From assembly GCF_036324505.1 (NCBI RefSeq), contig NC_086351.1, positions 9,127,983 to 9,191,982 on the forward strand: a DNA stretch of 64,000 bases, given 5' to 3'. Position numbers and translations under genes: made by a program. The stretch's first letter is position 1. Each line of letters starts with the position of its first letter. Of the stretch, positions 33,101 through 42,255 are shown piece by piece. The notes beneath the pieces were generated by a model that worked only from the letters and a program-made list of their open reading frames with translations, did no database searches and was not told the origin of the DNA. The stretch is from Eleginops maclovinus. Its lineage: Eukaryota; Chordata; Actinopteri; Perciformes; Eleginopidae.

Positions 33101-35091
33101 TACATGCCTTCCTCCATACTTGCTATTGCAATAATAGCTGATTGATTGCTATTGATGTATTGGATAGACAGTTGAATGTTTTTTTGATGACCAGATTTAA
33201 AAGTCTTGGCGTATTTGTTGTTCATCGATGTCCTCTGTTGAGAGATGAGTGGAGGCATTTGATGTATCTTATTTTCAGTCAGAGGGTGAGAGTACTTCAT
33301 GGCCACAGGTTGGATCCCCCATGGGGTTAAAAAACACGTATGGGTACTCATAAGTTACAGCATGTATTTGGGATAAGCCCATTGAAGACATAATGCAATG
33401 TCCTGTTTCTATTTTGGGAAATGGGTTAACTGATCTTCTCTTAATGTTGAGACCTTAACCTTTAAATATAGAGAACATAACTTCCCATTATTATTCACTT
33501 GAGAAGATTTTCCGTAGCAATGTGAATTCATTGCTTAGCCTGAAGTGAAAAAAGGGACAGTTAAATTGACATCACTTTAACTGTCCCTTATCACTTTTCT
33601 GATAACATATCATCACACATCCTGTCCAAACCATAGGACAACCCTCCAAAACGATCCTTAAAAAAGTAACATACTAAGTTGTTGCAAAAATTGATCCCAT
33701 GTCATAAAAAAAATTGCTTTGCCACTTTCATCATCTGAAGTTGACATATAATACACTGTGGTAAATTGCGCTCCTTTGCAGTGACAGCACAGCACTGACA
33801 AACGGGGCCGATAAACATCAGCAGCTATGTGTCACTTCCTGACAGGGATAAAAAAAAAAAAACTTTCAGAAGGACAAATTTGGCATTATGTTAGAAAGGC
33901 ACTGACTCTGGGATCAGTACAACTAGACGTCAAAGGTTCAGGAACTATGAGGAGCAATTTATCTGCTGACAAATATAAATAGATGGGTAGAAATATCGAC
34001 AACAACTCCAAATACAGGAAAACAGACAACATTGAATAAATAAATAGATTACCTCTGCTTCCTGTGATATGGGAGATAATTGCTTATTCTTCAAATGAGA
34101 AAAACTATAGCTAACATGTTAATTATCGAGTTGAAACCCTGACAAATATTTTACAATTGCTTAAGCTACTAAATCTAAAGGTCATATAATGTTACTGAGG
34201 GGGAAAAAATGAAATGATCTCCACTATCACGCTGAAATAATATTTTTGCCACTTACTTGCGTGCGCCAATGCTCCCATTCCTATGAATGCAGGTCACGTC
34301 CCGAGTCTGGTAGCCCACCTGGATGTCCCAGAACGGACTCTCTTGCCGGTTAAGGCGGTTCCTGGTTCGTTTCTTCTGGATAAGCTCTCTGGTCTCTGGA
34401 TCTTTGACTCCAGCTCTCTCCCTGACCCCCTGGTCTTTACCTTTTCTGCGCTTAACCTGGCGTTCTGTCCGAGTTACAGGGAGGACACAAGGGTTCCAGG
34501 GTCCAATCCTGAGACTGTACATGCCCTCTGGACCTGTGCAAGGCCCTGGTTTACAAGACTTAAACTCAGTAAGGTTGGGACAAACTGAACCTCCAAAAAG
34601 TGGAGGGACCAGGACACTGCGGACCCTGGTTTTGAGGCCTGTTCCACATGTTTTGGAGCAGGGTGTCCATGGCGAATACTCAGAAACCACACAATCCTGA
34701 GGGCAAGGGATTAAACAGGCCTGCTCCAGGCGCGGTTTGGGCTCAAAGTATTCACAGATGGAATCCTCTGCTGGAGACTCATCTGATTTGAGAATGCAGC
34801 CCACCTCCCGGGTCTGAATGCCCTCTTCAGCCCCACTACATGTGAACGGCCGTGAGGCCCATAAGGTCCTTGCTGAAACTGGCACACACACATTCCAGGC
34901 ACCCAGTTGCCAGTCATAAAGGTCCTTGTGCCAGTCACACACACGGAAACAGTTTCTCTGGTTGGAAGGGCGCTGGCCCTGGTCACAGTTGGTGTGAAGG
35001 GTCGTCCAGCCGTCCACATGGGCGCACCACACTGCCCGGCTTTGGCTTCCACCGGGGCCACAGTCGCTGCCCATGCATCGACCCCATGGAC
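91..35091 (-). CDS. thsd7a: thsd7a, partial coding region (eight internal exons, joined)
   Basis: This is the span of one minus-strand gene whose exons join to 729 codons without a stop. The product is a large type I membrane glycoprotein with an ectodomain of tandem thrombospondin type-1 repeats. In vertebrates it is made by endothelial, neural and podocyte cells, affects endothelial migration and vessel patterning, and is an autoantigen in human membranous nephropathy. Seen here: repeated W-x-x-W/C-x-x-C TSP1 signatures, conserved half-domain spacing and multiple N-glycosylation sequons. Each junction has a GT donor, an AG acceptor and a compatible phase. The order of the blocks follows mammalian THSD7A as I remember it, including the charged insert in the fourth repeat and the LLSQQD segment in the third exon here. 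The signal-peptide exon and the C-terminal half with the transmembrane helix lie outside the window. THSD7B is the main alternative but matches less well. The aa/ab paralogue is unresolved. Confidence 0.93.
207..9796 (-). other. thsd7a: thsd7a intron (9.6 kb)
   Basis: This is non-coding sequence between two thsd7a exons. It is AT-rich with no exon-like open frame. A short TG-rich stretch lies near 5584-5627 and a small (TA)n run near 1401-1413. A low-repeat, homeobox-site-rich block (several TAATTA/ATTAAT cores) at about 8930-9120 could be conserved non-coding DNA. The short open frames here look random in codon use and have no recognisable domain. Confidence 0.85.
9797..10043 (-). CDS. thsd7a: thsd7a exon (probably exon 8): end of repeat 9 and repeat 10
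   Basis: This 247-base exon enters at phase 1 and leaves at phase 2. It begins [21 protein letters not shown], closing the previous repeat with an NSS sequon. It continues with [19 protein letters not shown], then a Ser/Thr/Gly-rich variable loop containing NTS, and [20 protein letters not shown], one of the most conserved parts of THSD7A. It ends PPK plus two bases of the next Lys codon. The acceptor is cttatctctcag and the donor is GTAAGC. Confidence 0.95.
10044..12320 (-). other. thsd7a: thsd7a intron (2.3 kb)
   Basis: This intron holds the long CA microsatellite at 11887-11975 and otherwise unique AT-rich DNA. Around 11120-11160 there is a cluster of TTAAT/ATTAA motifs. No coding segment was seen. 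Confidence 0.85.
11887..11975. repeat. (CA)n microsatellite
   Basis: This is about 44 uninterrupted CA units within a thsd7a intron, roughly 350 bases from the next exon. Translations of it produce only His-Thr or Cys-Val runs and are not genes. Confidence 0.97.
12321..12515 (-). CDS. thsd7a: thsd7a exon (probably exon 7): end of repeat 8 and repeat 9
   Basis: This 195-base exon is phase 1 at both ends. It starts with the split Gly then [23 protein letters not shown], closing the previous repeat. It then has [26 protein letters not shown], a canonical TSP1 core with W-x-x-W and CSxTC, followed by [15 protein letters not shown] strong pyrimidine tract (ccctttcctcttcag) marks the acceptor and GTGAGT marks the donor. 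About 800 bases upstream in transcript terms, its intron contains an antisense retrotransposon remnant. Confidence 0.95.
12735..13100. repeat. degenerate tandem repeat, period about 165 bp
   Basis: Similar blocks recur. A block like ctaccatctgtgtttccagg appears at about 12750, 12917 and 13075. A block like gatgtgttttaaggtaaatgttg at about 12885 resembles one at about 13045. A block like aaacagatggttttg at about 12825 resembles one at about 12990. Spacing is about 160-168 bp, giving roughly 2.2 diverged copies. No transposon family is recognised. Confidence 0.6.
13563..14280 (+). pseudogene. LINE endonuclease domain, frameshifted
   Basis: This is a remnant of an APE-like endonuclease, recognisable across three reading frames. 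The frame through 13928 covers [32 protein letters not shown] and [11 protein letters not shown] second frame from about 13960 gives [20 protein letters not shown] and [14 protein letters not shown] third, from about 14205, gives [17 protein letters not shown]. At least two frameshifts and a deletion before the NAHVGN block are therefore needed. The usual Asn in the first motif (GTWNV) reads Ile here, and the Asp-Phe before NAHVG is lost. The TDHH catalytic motif survives at the nucleotide level. A G12 run near 13860 replaces a less G-rich consensus. The domain is clearly inactive. Confidence 0.82.
14281..14814 (+). pseudogene. LINE reverse transcriptase C-terminal fragment
   Basis: This stretch is open to a natural TGA at 14812-14814 and matches the thumb and C-terminal part of fish RTE/Rex3 polyproteins. 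It reads [18 protein letters not shown], then [18 protein letters not shown], then [19 protein letters not shown], then [20 protein letters not shown], then LLELLPPRP. The palm with the catalytic aspartates is absent: endonuclease sequence (KPLDR) passes directly into KFKYLGV. A 14-bp triplication lies at 14385-14432, and a second small deletion removes the block before WVMTERT. The open frame that joins endonuclease tail and RT end is accidental. Confidence 0.8.
14385..14432 (+). repeat. 14-bp tandem triplication inside the LINE
   Basis: The unit actgcagtcgcttt occurs three times in a row plus six bases of a fourth copy. It replaces the usual single Ser-Leu-Tyr-Arg-Ser region of the element. 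The 28 extra bases would shift the frame by one, so another indel nearby must restore it. Confidence 0.9.
16882..17527. mobile_element. TTAA-bounded inverted-repeat element, copy 1
   Basis: This is a non-coding interspersed element, homologous along both ends and parts of the middle to a second copy at 41534-42255. The left end reads taaaaggtgacgtatta and the right end reads tgcataataggtgaccttta; the ends are imperfect inverted repeats. Shared internal blocks include tttgctcaaaataacaaaca, aaacagatca, ttgtagcatgc and gaaggggattca. It carries no transposase. It is probably a MITE, a non-autonomous DNA transposon, of a family common in fish. The TTAA edges would suit a piggyBac-type target site, but that is inference. 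Confidence 0.65.
18051..18139. repeat. (GA)n microsatellite
   Basis: This is about 44 uninterrupted GA units on the plus strand. The thsd7a transcript would carry it as a UC repeat. Confidence 0.97.
19084..19287 (-). CDS. thsd7a: thsd7a exon (probably exon 6): end of repeat 7 and start of repeat 8
   Basis: This 204-base exon is phase 1 at both ends. It encodes [28 protein letters not shown], the basic strand and closing cysteines of the repeat, then [31 protein letters not shown], the start of the next divergent repeat. It ends NGSG, with the last Gly codon split; NGS is a potential glycosylation site. The acceptor is ctcgctgcag and the donor GTGAGA. The stretch from the basic run to the NEPTGG motif is close to identical to THSD7A in other vertebrates. 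Confidence 0.94.
19288..20391 (-). other. thsd7a: thsd7a intron (1.1 kb)
   Basis: This is short AT-rich intronic sequence between two phase-1 junctions. I see no repeats, RNA genes or coding frames in it. Confidence 0.85.
20392..20547 (-). CDS. thsd7a: thsd7a exon (probably exon 5): end of repeat 6 and start of repeat 7
   Basis: This 156-base exon is phase 1 at both ends. It encodes [21 protein letters not shown], the closing half of the previous repeat with an NRS sequon. It then opens the next TSP1 repeat at [20 protein letters not shown], with a tryptophan ladder W-x-x-W. It ends AGKKG, the last Gly codon being split. The upstream pyrimidine tract lies about 15-30 bases before the acceptor rather than next to it (acaaag at the site). 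The donor is GTAAGA. The intron between this exon and the previous one is about 6.9 kb. Confidence 0.93.
22430..22565 (-). repeat. degenerate teleost interspersed repeat fragment
   Basis: Read on the minus strand, this contains acccaaggacacttcaaac, then a ggctgggatcaaaccactga block. That resembles a widespread fish repeat (cccaaggacact followed by a gggatcgaaccaccgacc-like block). The boundaries are uncertain and the family is not assigned. A related fragment is at 29470-29570. Confidence 0.45.
23690..24310. repeat. long polypurine region
   Basis: For about 600 bases the plus strand is strongly enriched in A and G, with scattered aggagag, gaggaaa and gaagagg words around the core minisatellite. 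It appears to be an expanded and decayed GGAGA-type satellite. Translations in the opposite strand are Ser/Pro/Leu-rich artefacts. Confidence 0.8.
23738..23832. repeat. GGAGA/GAGGA pentanucleotide minisatellite
   Basis: This is an almost perfect run of five-base GGAGA units, interrupted once by gcgga and once by an extra ga. It sits inside a much longer purine-only bias on the plus strand. Confidence 0.93.
27485..27669 (-). CDS. thsd7a: thsd7a exon (probably exon 4): repeat 6, first half
   Basis: This 185-base exon encodes [14 protein letters not shown], then the [11 protein letters not shown] segment and [14 protein letters not shown]. These are diagnostic THSD7A stretches with the divergent TSP1 pattern in which the CSxTC core is replaced by a C-R-V-D start and a late GGGxQTR. 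An NLT sequon is present. The exon enters at phase 2 and leaves at phase 1. The acceptor is tcttcctctgtag and the donor is GTAGGA, somewhat weaker than its neighbours. The C-terminal end ([11 protein letters not shown]) is a variable linker. An in-frame read-through beyond the donor soon hits a stop. Confidence 0.93.
27670..29041 (-). other. thsd7a: thsd7a intron (1.4 kb)
   Basis: This is intronic sequence with a CA/GCATGC alternating purine-pyrimidine stretch at about 28645-28682. There is also a TG-rich region on the plus strand near 28490-28530. There is no coding potential beyond low-complexity translations. Confidence 0.85.
28645..28682. repeat. alternating GCATGC / CA repeat
   Basis: A run of cgcatgcatgcatgc is followed by CA and CGCA dinucleotides. 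It is an alternating purine-pyrimidine tract. Confidence 0.85.
29042..29290 (-). CDS. thsd7a: thsd7a exon (probably exon 3): end of repeat 4 and repeat 5
   Basis: This 249-base exon (83 codons' worth) is phase 2 at both ends, so its length is a multiple of three. It completes the fourth repeat ([15 protein letters not shown], the Asn codon being split) and encodes a full TSP1 repeat starting [17 protein letters not shown]. That repeat has the W-x-x-W and C-S-x-T-C core, then [15 protein letters not shown] and paired cysteines ending VRPCAT. The acceptor is preceded by a strong pyrimidine tract (ctttttccag), and the donor is GTGAGT. The final Thr codon is completed by the first base of the next exon, giving [12 protein letters not shown], as in THSD7A of other vertebrates. 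Confidence 0.95.
29470..29570 (+). repeat. degenerate teleost interspersed repeat fragment
   Basis: The sequence ttgtccaaggacatttatga followed by aataatccactgacctttca resembles the same common fish repeat as the minus-strand fragment at 22430-22565. It is heavily diverged and has no clear ends. Confidence 0.4.
33543..33597. other. near-perfect inverted repeat (hairpin)
   Basis: The arm aagggacagttaaa is followed by a 10-base loop and its exact complement tttaactgtccctt. With a two-base bulge, the pairing extends through aagtga/tcactt. The stem is about 20 base pairs in all. It could be a cruciform, a tiny palindromic MITE or a small-RNA-like hairpin. Function is unknown. Confidence 0.6.
34257..35091 (-). 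CDS. thsd7a: thsd7a exon (probably exon 2): TSP1 repeats 1-4
   Basis: This large 835-base exon encodes about 278 residues. The first TSP1 repeat begins [15 protein letters not shown], with its first Gly codon split across the upstream intron (phase 1). A second repeat starts at [12 protein letters not shown] third starts at [20 protein letters not shown], with the CSxTCG core and a C-mannosylation W-x-x-C context. A fourth starts at [11 protein letters not shown] and contains a highly basic insert of about 40 residues (KRRK, QKKR) before [17 protein letters not shown] and NGS sequons are visible. The acceptor reads cttcacag. The exon ends at a consensus GTAAGT donor after two bases of a codon (phase 2). 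An in-frame TAA just past the donor closes the open frame, which supports the splice call. The preceding signal-peptide exon was not found. Confidence 0.95.
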
Positions 35092-38000
35092 CTGTGAAGC
35101 ACATGAAGAGGCTCAAATTACAAAATGAAATGAAGAAAAATGCTAATCATATAACCAAACATCATTTAAAACAGCTCAGAAATAGGCGGAAATAAAAGTG
35201 GTTTTGGTTTGGAATAATAAAGCTCCTCAATTTAATGGGATTGACAGATTGCATCAGGTTAACTATTTGCTTTTGGATTTGTGAAAATGTAATATTTAAA
35301 GACATATTTCTACATGCTGTGAATTGATTTGAAGTGCTGAATTAATAAATACCTCAGCAATGGCATATAAAAACTCTTGTGTGGCTTTAAAACAGAAAAC
35401 CAAAAGATGCAAGCATGAATTAGCCAAACACTTCAAACCGTCCTAATGCTAAGGACAGACTGAGACACTTTACTGTAGGTTGTCAAATGAGGAAAAGCAT
35501 ATAATGCACATTCAAGGGTGACAGTAAATTCACAGACAACTCCCTAATGCGGTCCTTGATGTGAATTATGTTGAAAAGCCGTTGGCAGCCAGCAGCACAT
35601 CATGTATGAGTGCAAATAATACATCAAATTCAATAAAAAAAAATATGTCTCCCTGTTTGGCATTACACATGGGTCAATTATTGGTGCATAGTAGAAACAG
35701 TCTGGGTGCTACAGGGGTGGGGAGGGATGATTTTGCAATGCAAATACAATGTGCGACAGTGGAGATTAGTAGTGATCAAAGGAACGTGTCTGAAAGCATA
35801 TTTGCAGCGGCTGTGAGTGATCTGTGGCATTTATCAAACTCAATTGGCAACCAGCAGGAATTGTTGCAAACATCAATGAAATGTATGTGGCTGTAAACAA
35901 GTCTCTGGCAATGCATCGCTGTACCCTCTCAGTAATTGTAGTAGAGTTCCAGCAGAAAGTCCTAGAACAGGACAGGGGTAATGAGAGGAAGTCTGAGCTT
36001 AGCAGAAATAAGTCCTAAATCCTGACGAATGAGTAAACGTTTTTGCACTTCCTGTTCCCCTCGTCTAAATGTTTTTATTAGTTGGTTTTTTTTGGTGTCT
36101 TTAACATGTTTTATGGGCGATTTATATTTAAACTATGACATAAAATACTAAATATTATTATTACTGCAAATGTACAACCTGCAAAAGACTTTCAGTATCC
36201 CCTAGTCCACCTGTACCTCGGTGGTGGTGACATTAAATAACTTAGTTGTTCAAAAAACACTTCAATCAGTTCCTTCACTGTGAAGAACATGAGCAAGGTA
36301 TCATTGTGAAAGAATCCAAAATGCAATGTCCTGTAAACTTGCCCAGCTCCACAAAATGTTTAAAAATCCACTAAACACAGTTATTCTCAGCTGGTGCAAG
36401 CAAGTTGGGTAACACTAATTAAAGCAGGTTTGCACTCTCACTTTGTCTTAAATTGCTATTGATACTAGTGAGAAGAAATCAAACTAATTGGGCAGCTTCA
36501 CTTACTACGCCTCACATTAACCTCAGGTAATTGATATATCAGGATGTGGCCCTGGGGCTAATTGGATCTTTTGTGGCAGTGGGCAGTCAGTGTGAGGCAG
36601 CTTATGTTGAACTGCGACCATGCAGAGTTAAAAATCACGCCTGGTGGAAAATCAGGAGCACATTTCCGGCAGTGATTGCCTCTGATGAGGCAGCTTGTTG
36701 CCTTTTCTCTCATCTCAGCGGCTGATACAGCTGACAGGATCCATCTTCAGTCGACATGACTCTGTAATCACAGAAGCCTCAAAGCATACTCTAAATGTTC
36801 GGTTTATTCCTCACTTTATCAAAACACTCGATCAATGTCCAATTCTCAAGTGATGTATTCTGTAAGTTTGCTGGGCATCTACTTCCACATCACATCAGGC
36901 TACTAGTCTTTTGAATTTAAGGACGAGGGGTAAAATATATTAGTATTCCCCAGACAAATCCTCTGGGAGTCCTGGGAGTCCATAACATCCATATGGCATT
37001 TTGTTTAATCCAATAAAGGAAAAAGGGGTCTTGGATATGGTGCATTCAAAACACAAGCTGAATGACCTCTTTAGAGCTGATAGTGAGGCAGAGAAAGAAA
37101 GCGCAGTGACGAATAGCTGATCTAGAATCTAAAATATAGAGGAATCTAGACATGTTTTCCGGTACCAAAAGAAAAACACCTCCACCCCAAAATGTAATCC
37201 ATCCCAGATAAATGTTATCTGCTCCATGTTGATTCTCTGGCACAGCTCTCAAACTCAACCCTCCTGCAGCCCAGAATGTGAAATATAGATATAAGGATCA
37301 CAAAACTCAGTCATATTCAAGATGCATGGTCTAAGTTTGCACAGTAAGAGTCTTGTTTACTCTGAATCTCATTCCCTTTTATCATACATGACATGTTTTG
37401 TTTTCTTAGAGCATTGCAGCTGTAACCATGTTAAAACTCAGTCTTTCTTCTCCAAATGTAAATCAATGCGAAGCCCCAGTAGCCTACAGCAAACATTTAA
37501 ATATTGCATGCAGTCTGGCAGCACCATTTCACACTATGCAAACAAACTGTGTTTCACCTCCATTTATCACTTGTTTACTAGAAAGTATTTACAGAATTAG
37601 CTGTGACACTGCTCCAAATCAGGTCTACTAAAAAAAAAAAAAAAACCTTTATAATAATGTCTTGATTTTGAAAGGGTAGACCCAATATCAAACCGATTGA
37701 CATTGTGAAAGTTGAGTTGATTTCGATGATGATGCAGTTTTACTAGTACTGCATGCAAAGAGCTCAGGGCATGTTCAATCTATATGTAAATGTAATTTTA
37801 TCATTTGGCAACGAAACTATTCTTTCTCTGTCTGTTTATTATTTTAGCTGACTGTGAATGTAGATTGACCTCTACAGACTTGTTATTCATTTTTTTTATT
37901 TTGTATTGATGCAATTCAGGTAGCATATTTGCATAAAATCTGAGCAAAACTGAGAGGGTTAAGAACACGTTTCTTTGACAATTAAATGCAGTATGAATAG

Positions 38001-41000
38001 AGAAACACTCTCTCGCTCAGCGACCTTGTGTGTGTGCTGTCATGCTTCATAGCATTGTAAAAGATGAGTATCACAGTAAAGAATAGAGAATAGTAACCAG
38101 TTGCGCAGGAAATAAAGGGGTCAGGCGGTTGCAAACTCAGTACAGGAATGAATAGAAAAGCTATGTTATGTGGTGACAAGGTAATAATAAACCCTTTTTC
38201 TCTTACAGAACACGATGACCAAACCACAATGTGCCATATATTGATCATTCAGAGATTATATCTATGCTAATAGTTGTGGCTGTACTCCTAAAATTAGCAA
38301 ACTAAAGTGCATTCAGAAAATAAACGTATCTTTCTGACTTCAGTTTTAACATAGCAACACCATTTAATGTTGTGTTTACAAAATGTATATTATTGCATAA
38401 ATGTGTATGATACGTTTGTCTCCAGCCGTGACTACACATGCCTCTGTTGTCATTATAAGGGATTACCATTTTGAAAACCAAAAAGATTGTTTTTGGGTGA
38501 TTTTTATTATAATAGACCCTCTTAGTCATCAGAAGAATCGCTGATTTAAGTCGTTACGCTCTTCCTGCTCTCAATTTAAAGCATTTGCATAATGACCATA
38601 AAGCCTCATTGAGACAATGAATTGGGCAAAGAAATGCACGCTAATATTCAATCACATGCACGTCACGCTAATGTATGTTGGTTTACAGTATTTATCCTAA
38701 GATGCATTAAAATATCAGAAATTAACGCAAAAATAAATCCCACTTTTTGATTGACTAAAACAAATATCAGCCAGAAATAGTATGGTATTTGTTACTCATT
38801 TGTGTAAATAAATAACTTAGATTTCTATATTGTATATTTTTTTATAGGTTTGTGTGTATGGCAATTTATGTCTTGACCTTCACTTGCAGTAAAACCAGGA
38901 AACTAATGGACATTTAACAAAAACTAAAACATTTTCTAAAAAGAAAAGAAAAGTTTTGAGGGCATTTTTAGCTAACTCAATAATAAAATGATCTATCCTT
39001 CGTTTTACTTGGGGCCCCCGTGGAGCCCTCAACAGGTCACTTAGCACTCGAGTCCCCAGGCTGCACACTTTGAACAATATATGTGGTGGAGTGAGATACC
39101 CTCACTGCCGGGGTGGAAGGGTGGTCTCTGACTGCGCCTCGAGTGTCTATTTAATGAACAGCTTCCTTGTCCCTGCAGGTTCAGCTTCACTAATGAATGG
39201 GTCACTGTGTCGCTCTGTCTCCGTCTGCTTCTGTTTGTTTATTATTTCTGAGATTAACAGCATCTCGCACCCAAAGTCAGGACCTTTCTGTTGGCTTGGT
39301 CAGGAATAATTGCAGGATCATGTAGACTGCCTTGCTGGCCCTTTTCCATAATTCTTTAACCAGTATGAAAAGGTCTAATGAACTATAAGCTGGTTTGCCT
39401 CAATCAGTACAATTAAGTTTTCTAAAAGTACTGCACTGTGCACTGTTAACCAAAGTGCGTCACACCTTTTCTCCTCTGGTGGAAACTTGAGATAAACACT
39501 GTTAAAGCCCCCAAAGTATATTGTCAAAATGTTTCTATGCTGTAGAGTAATAAGCAGCAGCAGTCAGAAGAGGAAGAGTGAGTTAATGTACATGTTGTGT
39601 AAGCCTCTGGGCTCAAAGGATTTGTTCTCCCACACAGCTCCAGTAATTGAGAATGAGTTCAGTCAACTTGTCTGATTAAATCACAGCTAAGAAAGATTAT
39701 TTTACAGAGGCTCTTTGAGGACTATATTCCTTTATGGATATGGCTGCTCACTTAAACCTCCTTTCAGTGTTTAGTTAGTATTCTCAGGTTTGTCAAAGCC
39801 TGAATAAAACAAATCAATCTAAAACGGTCTAGTGAAGCTCATTTTATGACTAAAATGGTGTTTTAAATCTAATGCAAATGTGCCTGAAAATTGATCCATC
39901 AGTTTCCCAGCATCACAGCAAGATGTCTGTTTCATTATGTAACCTTTGTGGGTTTAAAAACCAACCACAGCTTTTTCAAGGCACTCTATTCCTGCTGTTT
40001 CGGTTGTTGAAAAGCAACTTCGATTTAAGCTTCTGATTGTTCAACACTCTATGTCACTTCACAATTTGGACAGCATTAATCGCATGTAATGACACGCGAT
40101 AATTGCATGTTTGCATAGCCGATGGGAGAACTAAGTATTAACACATTGAACTTGCCATGTTGAGTTGCATTAAGCTCAGTAGATCATTTAGTTTGCTGAA
40201 AGCTGCAAAACAAATCTGGTGTGCCGAGGCGAGGGTCTAAGAGGGCTTTGTTTTTGTGTTAAAAGAAAATGTTTCCATTCACATCACTCTTGTCCTTATT
40301 GGGCATGGTCAAATAATCACTATTTAGTACCAGATGGACATTGGCCTTTTGGTCTTAATGAAGCCAGAATGCATCAGTCGTTAGCGTGGAAAATAGCAAA
40401 GGAAAAAGGAAAACAGACCAGAGGCTAATACTAAACATCTGAAGGAACACTTTGAGGAGCTTAGCATTCACGGATGATTGTTAACCCTGGCCTGCATTCA
40501 GTGTGATCGGTGCCCTGGGCTGTGCGGCACTAAGCCACAATGACTAAGGCTCTCCACTCACACTTGATCTCAATTTCATTAGCTGTAATACCGTGATTGT
40601 GCTTGCATGGCTTGAAGGAGCTTCTTTGATGACTCTTTAAATGTCCAGCACAAGGCAGACATTTCAACAAGTCACACAAAGTGAGACGCTCATTTCCATT
40701 TAAATTTTTATTTTTGATCCTCTAATTTGACTCCGTATTGCAAATTTACAAAAGCAGTAATTTGGGAATGCTTCTGTCCCCAAGCATTGCAAACTGTTGA
40801 CTAGTTTAATGTCCATTTGAGTACAACACAGAGCTGTGAGATTGTGTTTTGCAAACTACAGTAGAAACCCAGTTTATTCCAAATGTCCTTTAGCAGTTAC
40901 AGTGTTTAGAACAGAATTCACAAAAGTGCACATAAGCAGCGGCATCATCAAGTTAAGCACCTGAAATTGAAGATGAACCAGAAAAGACATGTCAAAAAAC

Positions 41001-41533
41001 CTGAAAGTAAGCAACAGAAAATGGAAGACTAGGCTGTTATAATGTTGTTTACAGATATGCTGTGTTTTTTTTCCCTTCCTGTTAGCTCATAAACACCCCC
41101 AGAGGATGGACGAGTGACAAGATAAATTAGAGAGAAAGTGCTCCAATCACAACAACACCCACATACTTGGCAACAAAGACGTAGCTGTTGGTAACATCAA
41201 AGAAATACTCCAAATACTTTGAGTCAAAAGGTCAGGACCAGGCACCGAGCGGGAGTGACAATCCGCAACCTCTAACGCTGCCTTTTTCCTATTTGTCATT
41301 GCACCAATAGTTACTAAAAAGTCACAATGTGAACTTTAGGCGACAAACACATAAAAATTCCAAGAAGTCATAAGCAGTTGCCGATGTAAAGGTGTGTCAT
41401 GAAACACGACTCTCATATACTGTTTCGCATCATTCATGACAATCTACAGTAGCCTACATGCAAACAGTCAAAGTGCTAGAGTTAAAAGGGCACCATTACA
41501 ATGACAATGCAATGCATCACTGCACATACATGC

Positions 41534-42255
41534 TTAAAGGTCTCCCATATTTTAACAACATATTGTAGGGCCATATCCTTACAAAACATGTCTGTGAAGT
41601 GTTTTGCTCAAAATACCAAACAGATCACCCATTGTAGCATGCATCACACCCCTCTATTTCAGCCCTGTTCCAAAGGTGCTGATTCGGTGACTATCGCTCT
41701 AAATTTGAGCCGACCTGAAGTTGGCCACGCCCCTTTGGAGCGTCATGCAGCTCTCCTCTATGAAGAGAGATTTCTACCAGGAAATAATAAACGCTGCCGT
41801 GATTAAACGCCATATTATGTTCAAAACCACATCAAGCATTATTTCTGAAACACTTATTTTCTCAGTGTTTACCGCTACAACAGTGACATTATATGTATTA
41901 TGTATACAACTCTACTCTAAGTCCCTCCTGCAGACATCCTGCTGAACACACAGAGCTGCGGGAGGGGATTCAGCTGGCGACTTTATATTGTGGACGATAG
42001 GTTGGGACGTGTCACATGGGTGGGACGTTGCCAGGAGTTCAATGTAAAGCCAGCCCACATTTCGGTCATTCCGTCATGACTGACGCAAATCTGGATCTGC
42101 TCATTTGGACCCCCGTTTTTAGAGATGTGGGTAACGAAGAAAAGAGAGAGGGTTGTATTTTCTGACACTTCTGTGAGTCTACTAACACACCGGGGACACA
42201 TATTTATGTATAAAAGACATCAAAAAGTGAATTTTGCATAATAGGGGACCTTTAA
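41534..42255. mobile_element. TTAA-bounded inverted-repeat element, copy 2
   Basis: This is the second copy of the family seen at 16882-17527, here 722 bases. The left end is ttaaaggtctcccatatt and the right end is aataggggacctttaa, inverted repeats of about 15 bases with one indel. It shares tttgctcaaaataccaaaca, ttgtagcatgc, ggccacgcccctttgg and the aggggattca block with copy 1. The central 200 bases differ, so one copy has an insertion or replacement. There is no coding sequence. Confidence 0.68.

Larger units (their letters stand above)
29291..34256 (-). other. thsd7a: thsd7a intron (5.0 kb)
   Basis: This intron contains a degenerate fish repeat fragment (about 29470-29570), a candidate conserved block rich in AATTA/TAATT motifs (30770-30920) and a near-perfect hairpin (33543-33597). 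The remainder is AT-rich unique sequence with no supported genes. Confidence 0.83.

Noticed and set aside
33240..33320. tRNA-derived SINE, from a gtgg word and ggttggatccc resembling A and B boxes
   Set aside because: The A box is poor, and there is no tail or second copy in the window. The B-box-like word alone is weak evidence.
37629..37645. A-run as a possible retroposed poly(A) tail
   Set aside because: No recognisable body lies upstream, and there is no target duplication. Isolated A-runs are common.
38990..39200. GC-richer patch (cttggggcccccgtggagcc and following) as a possible exon or promoter
   Set aside because: There is no frame with recognisable protein and no CpG island. No TSP1 or signal peptide pattern on the minus strand.
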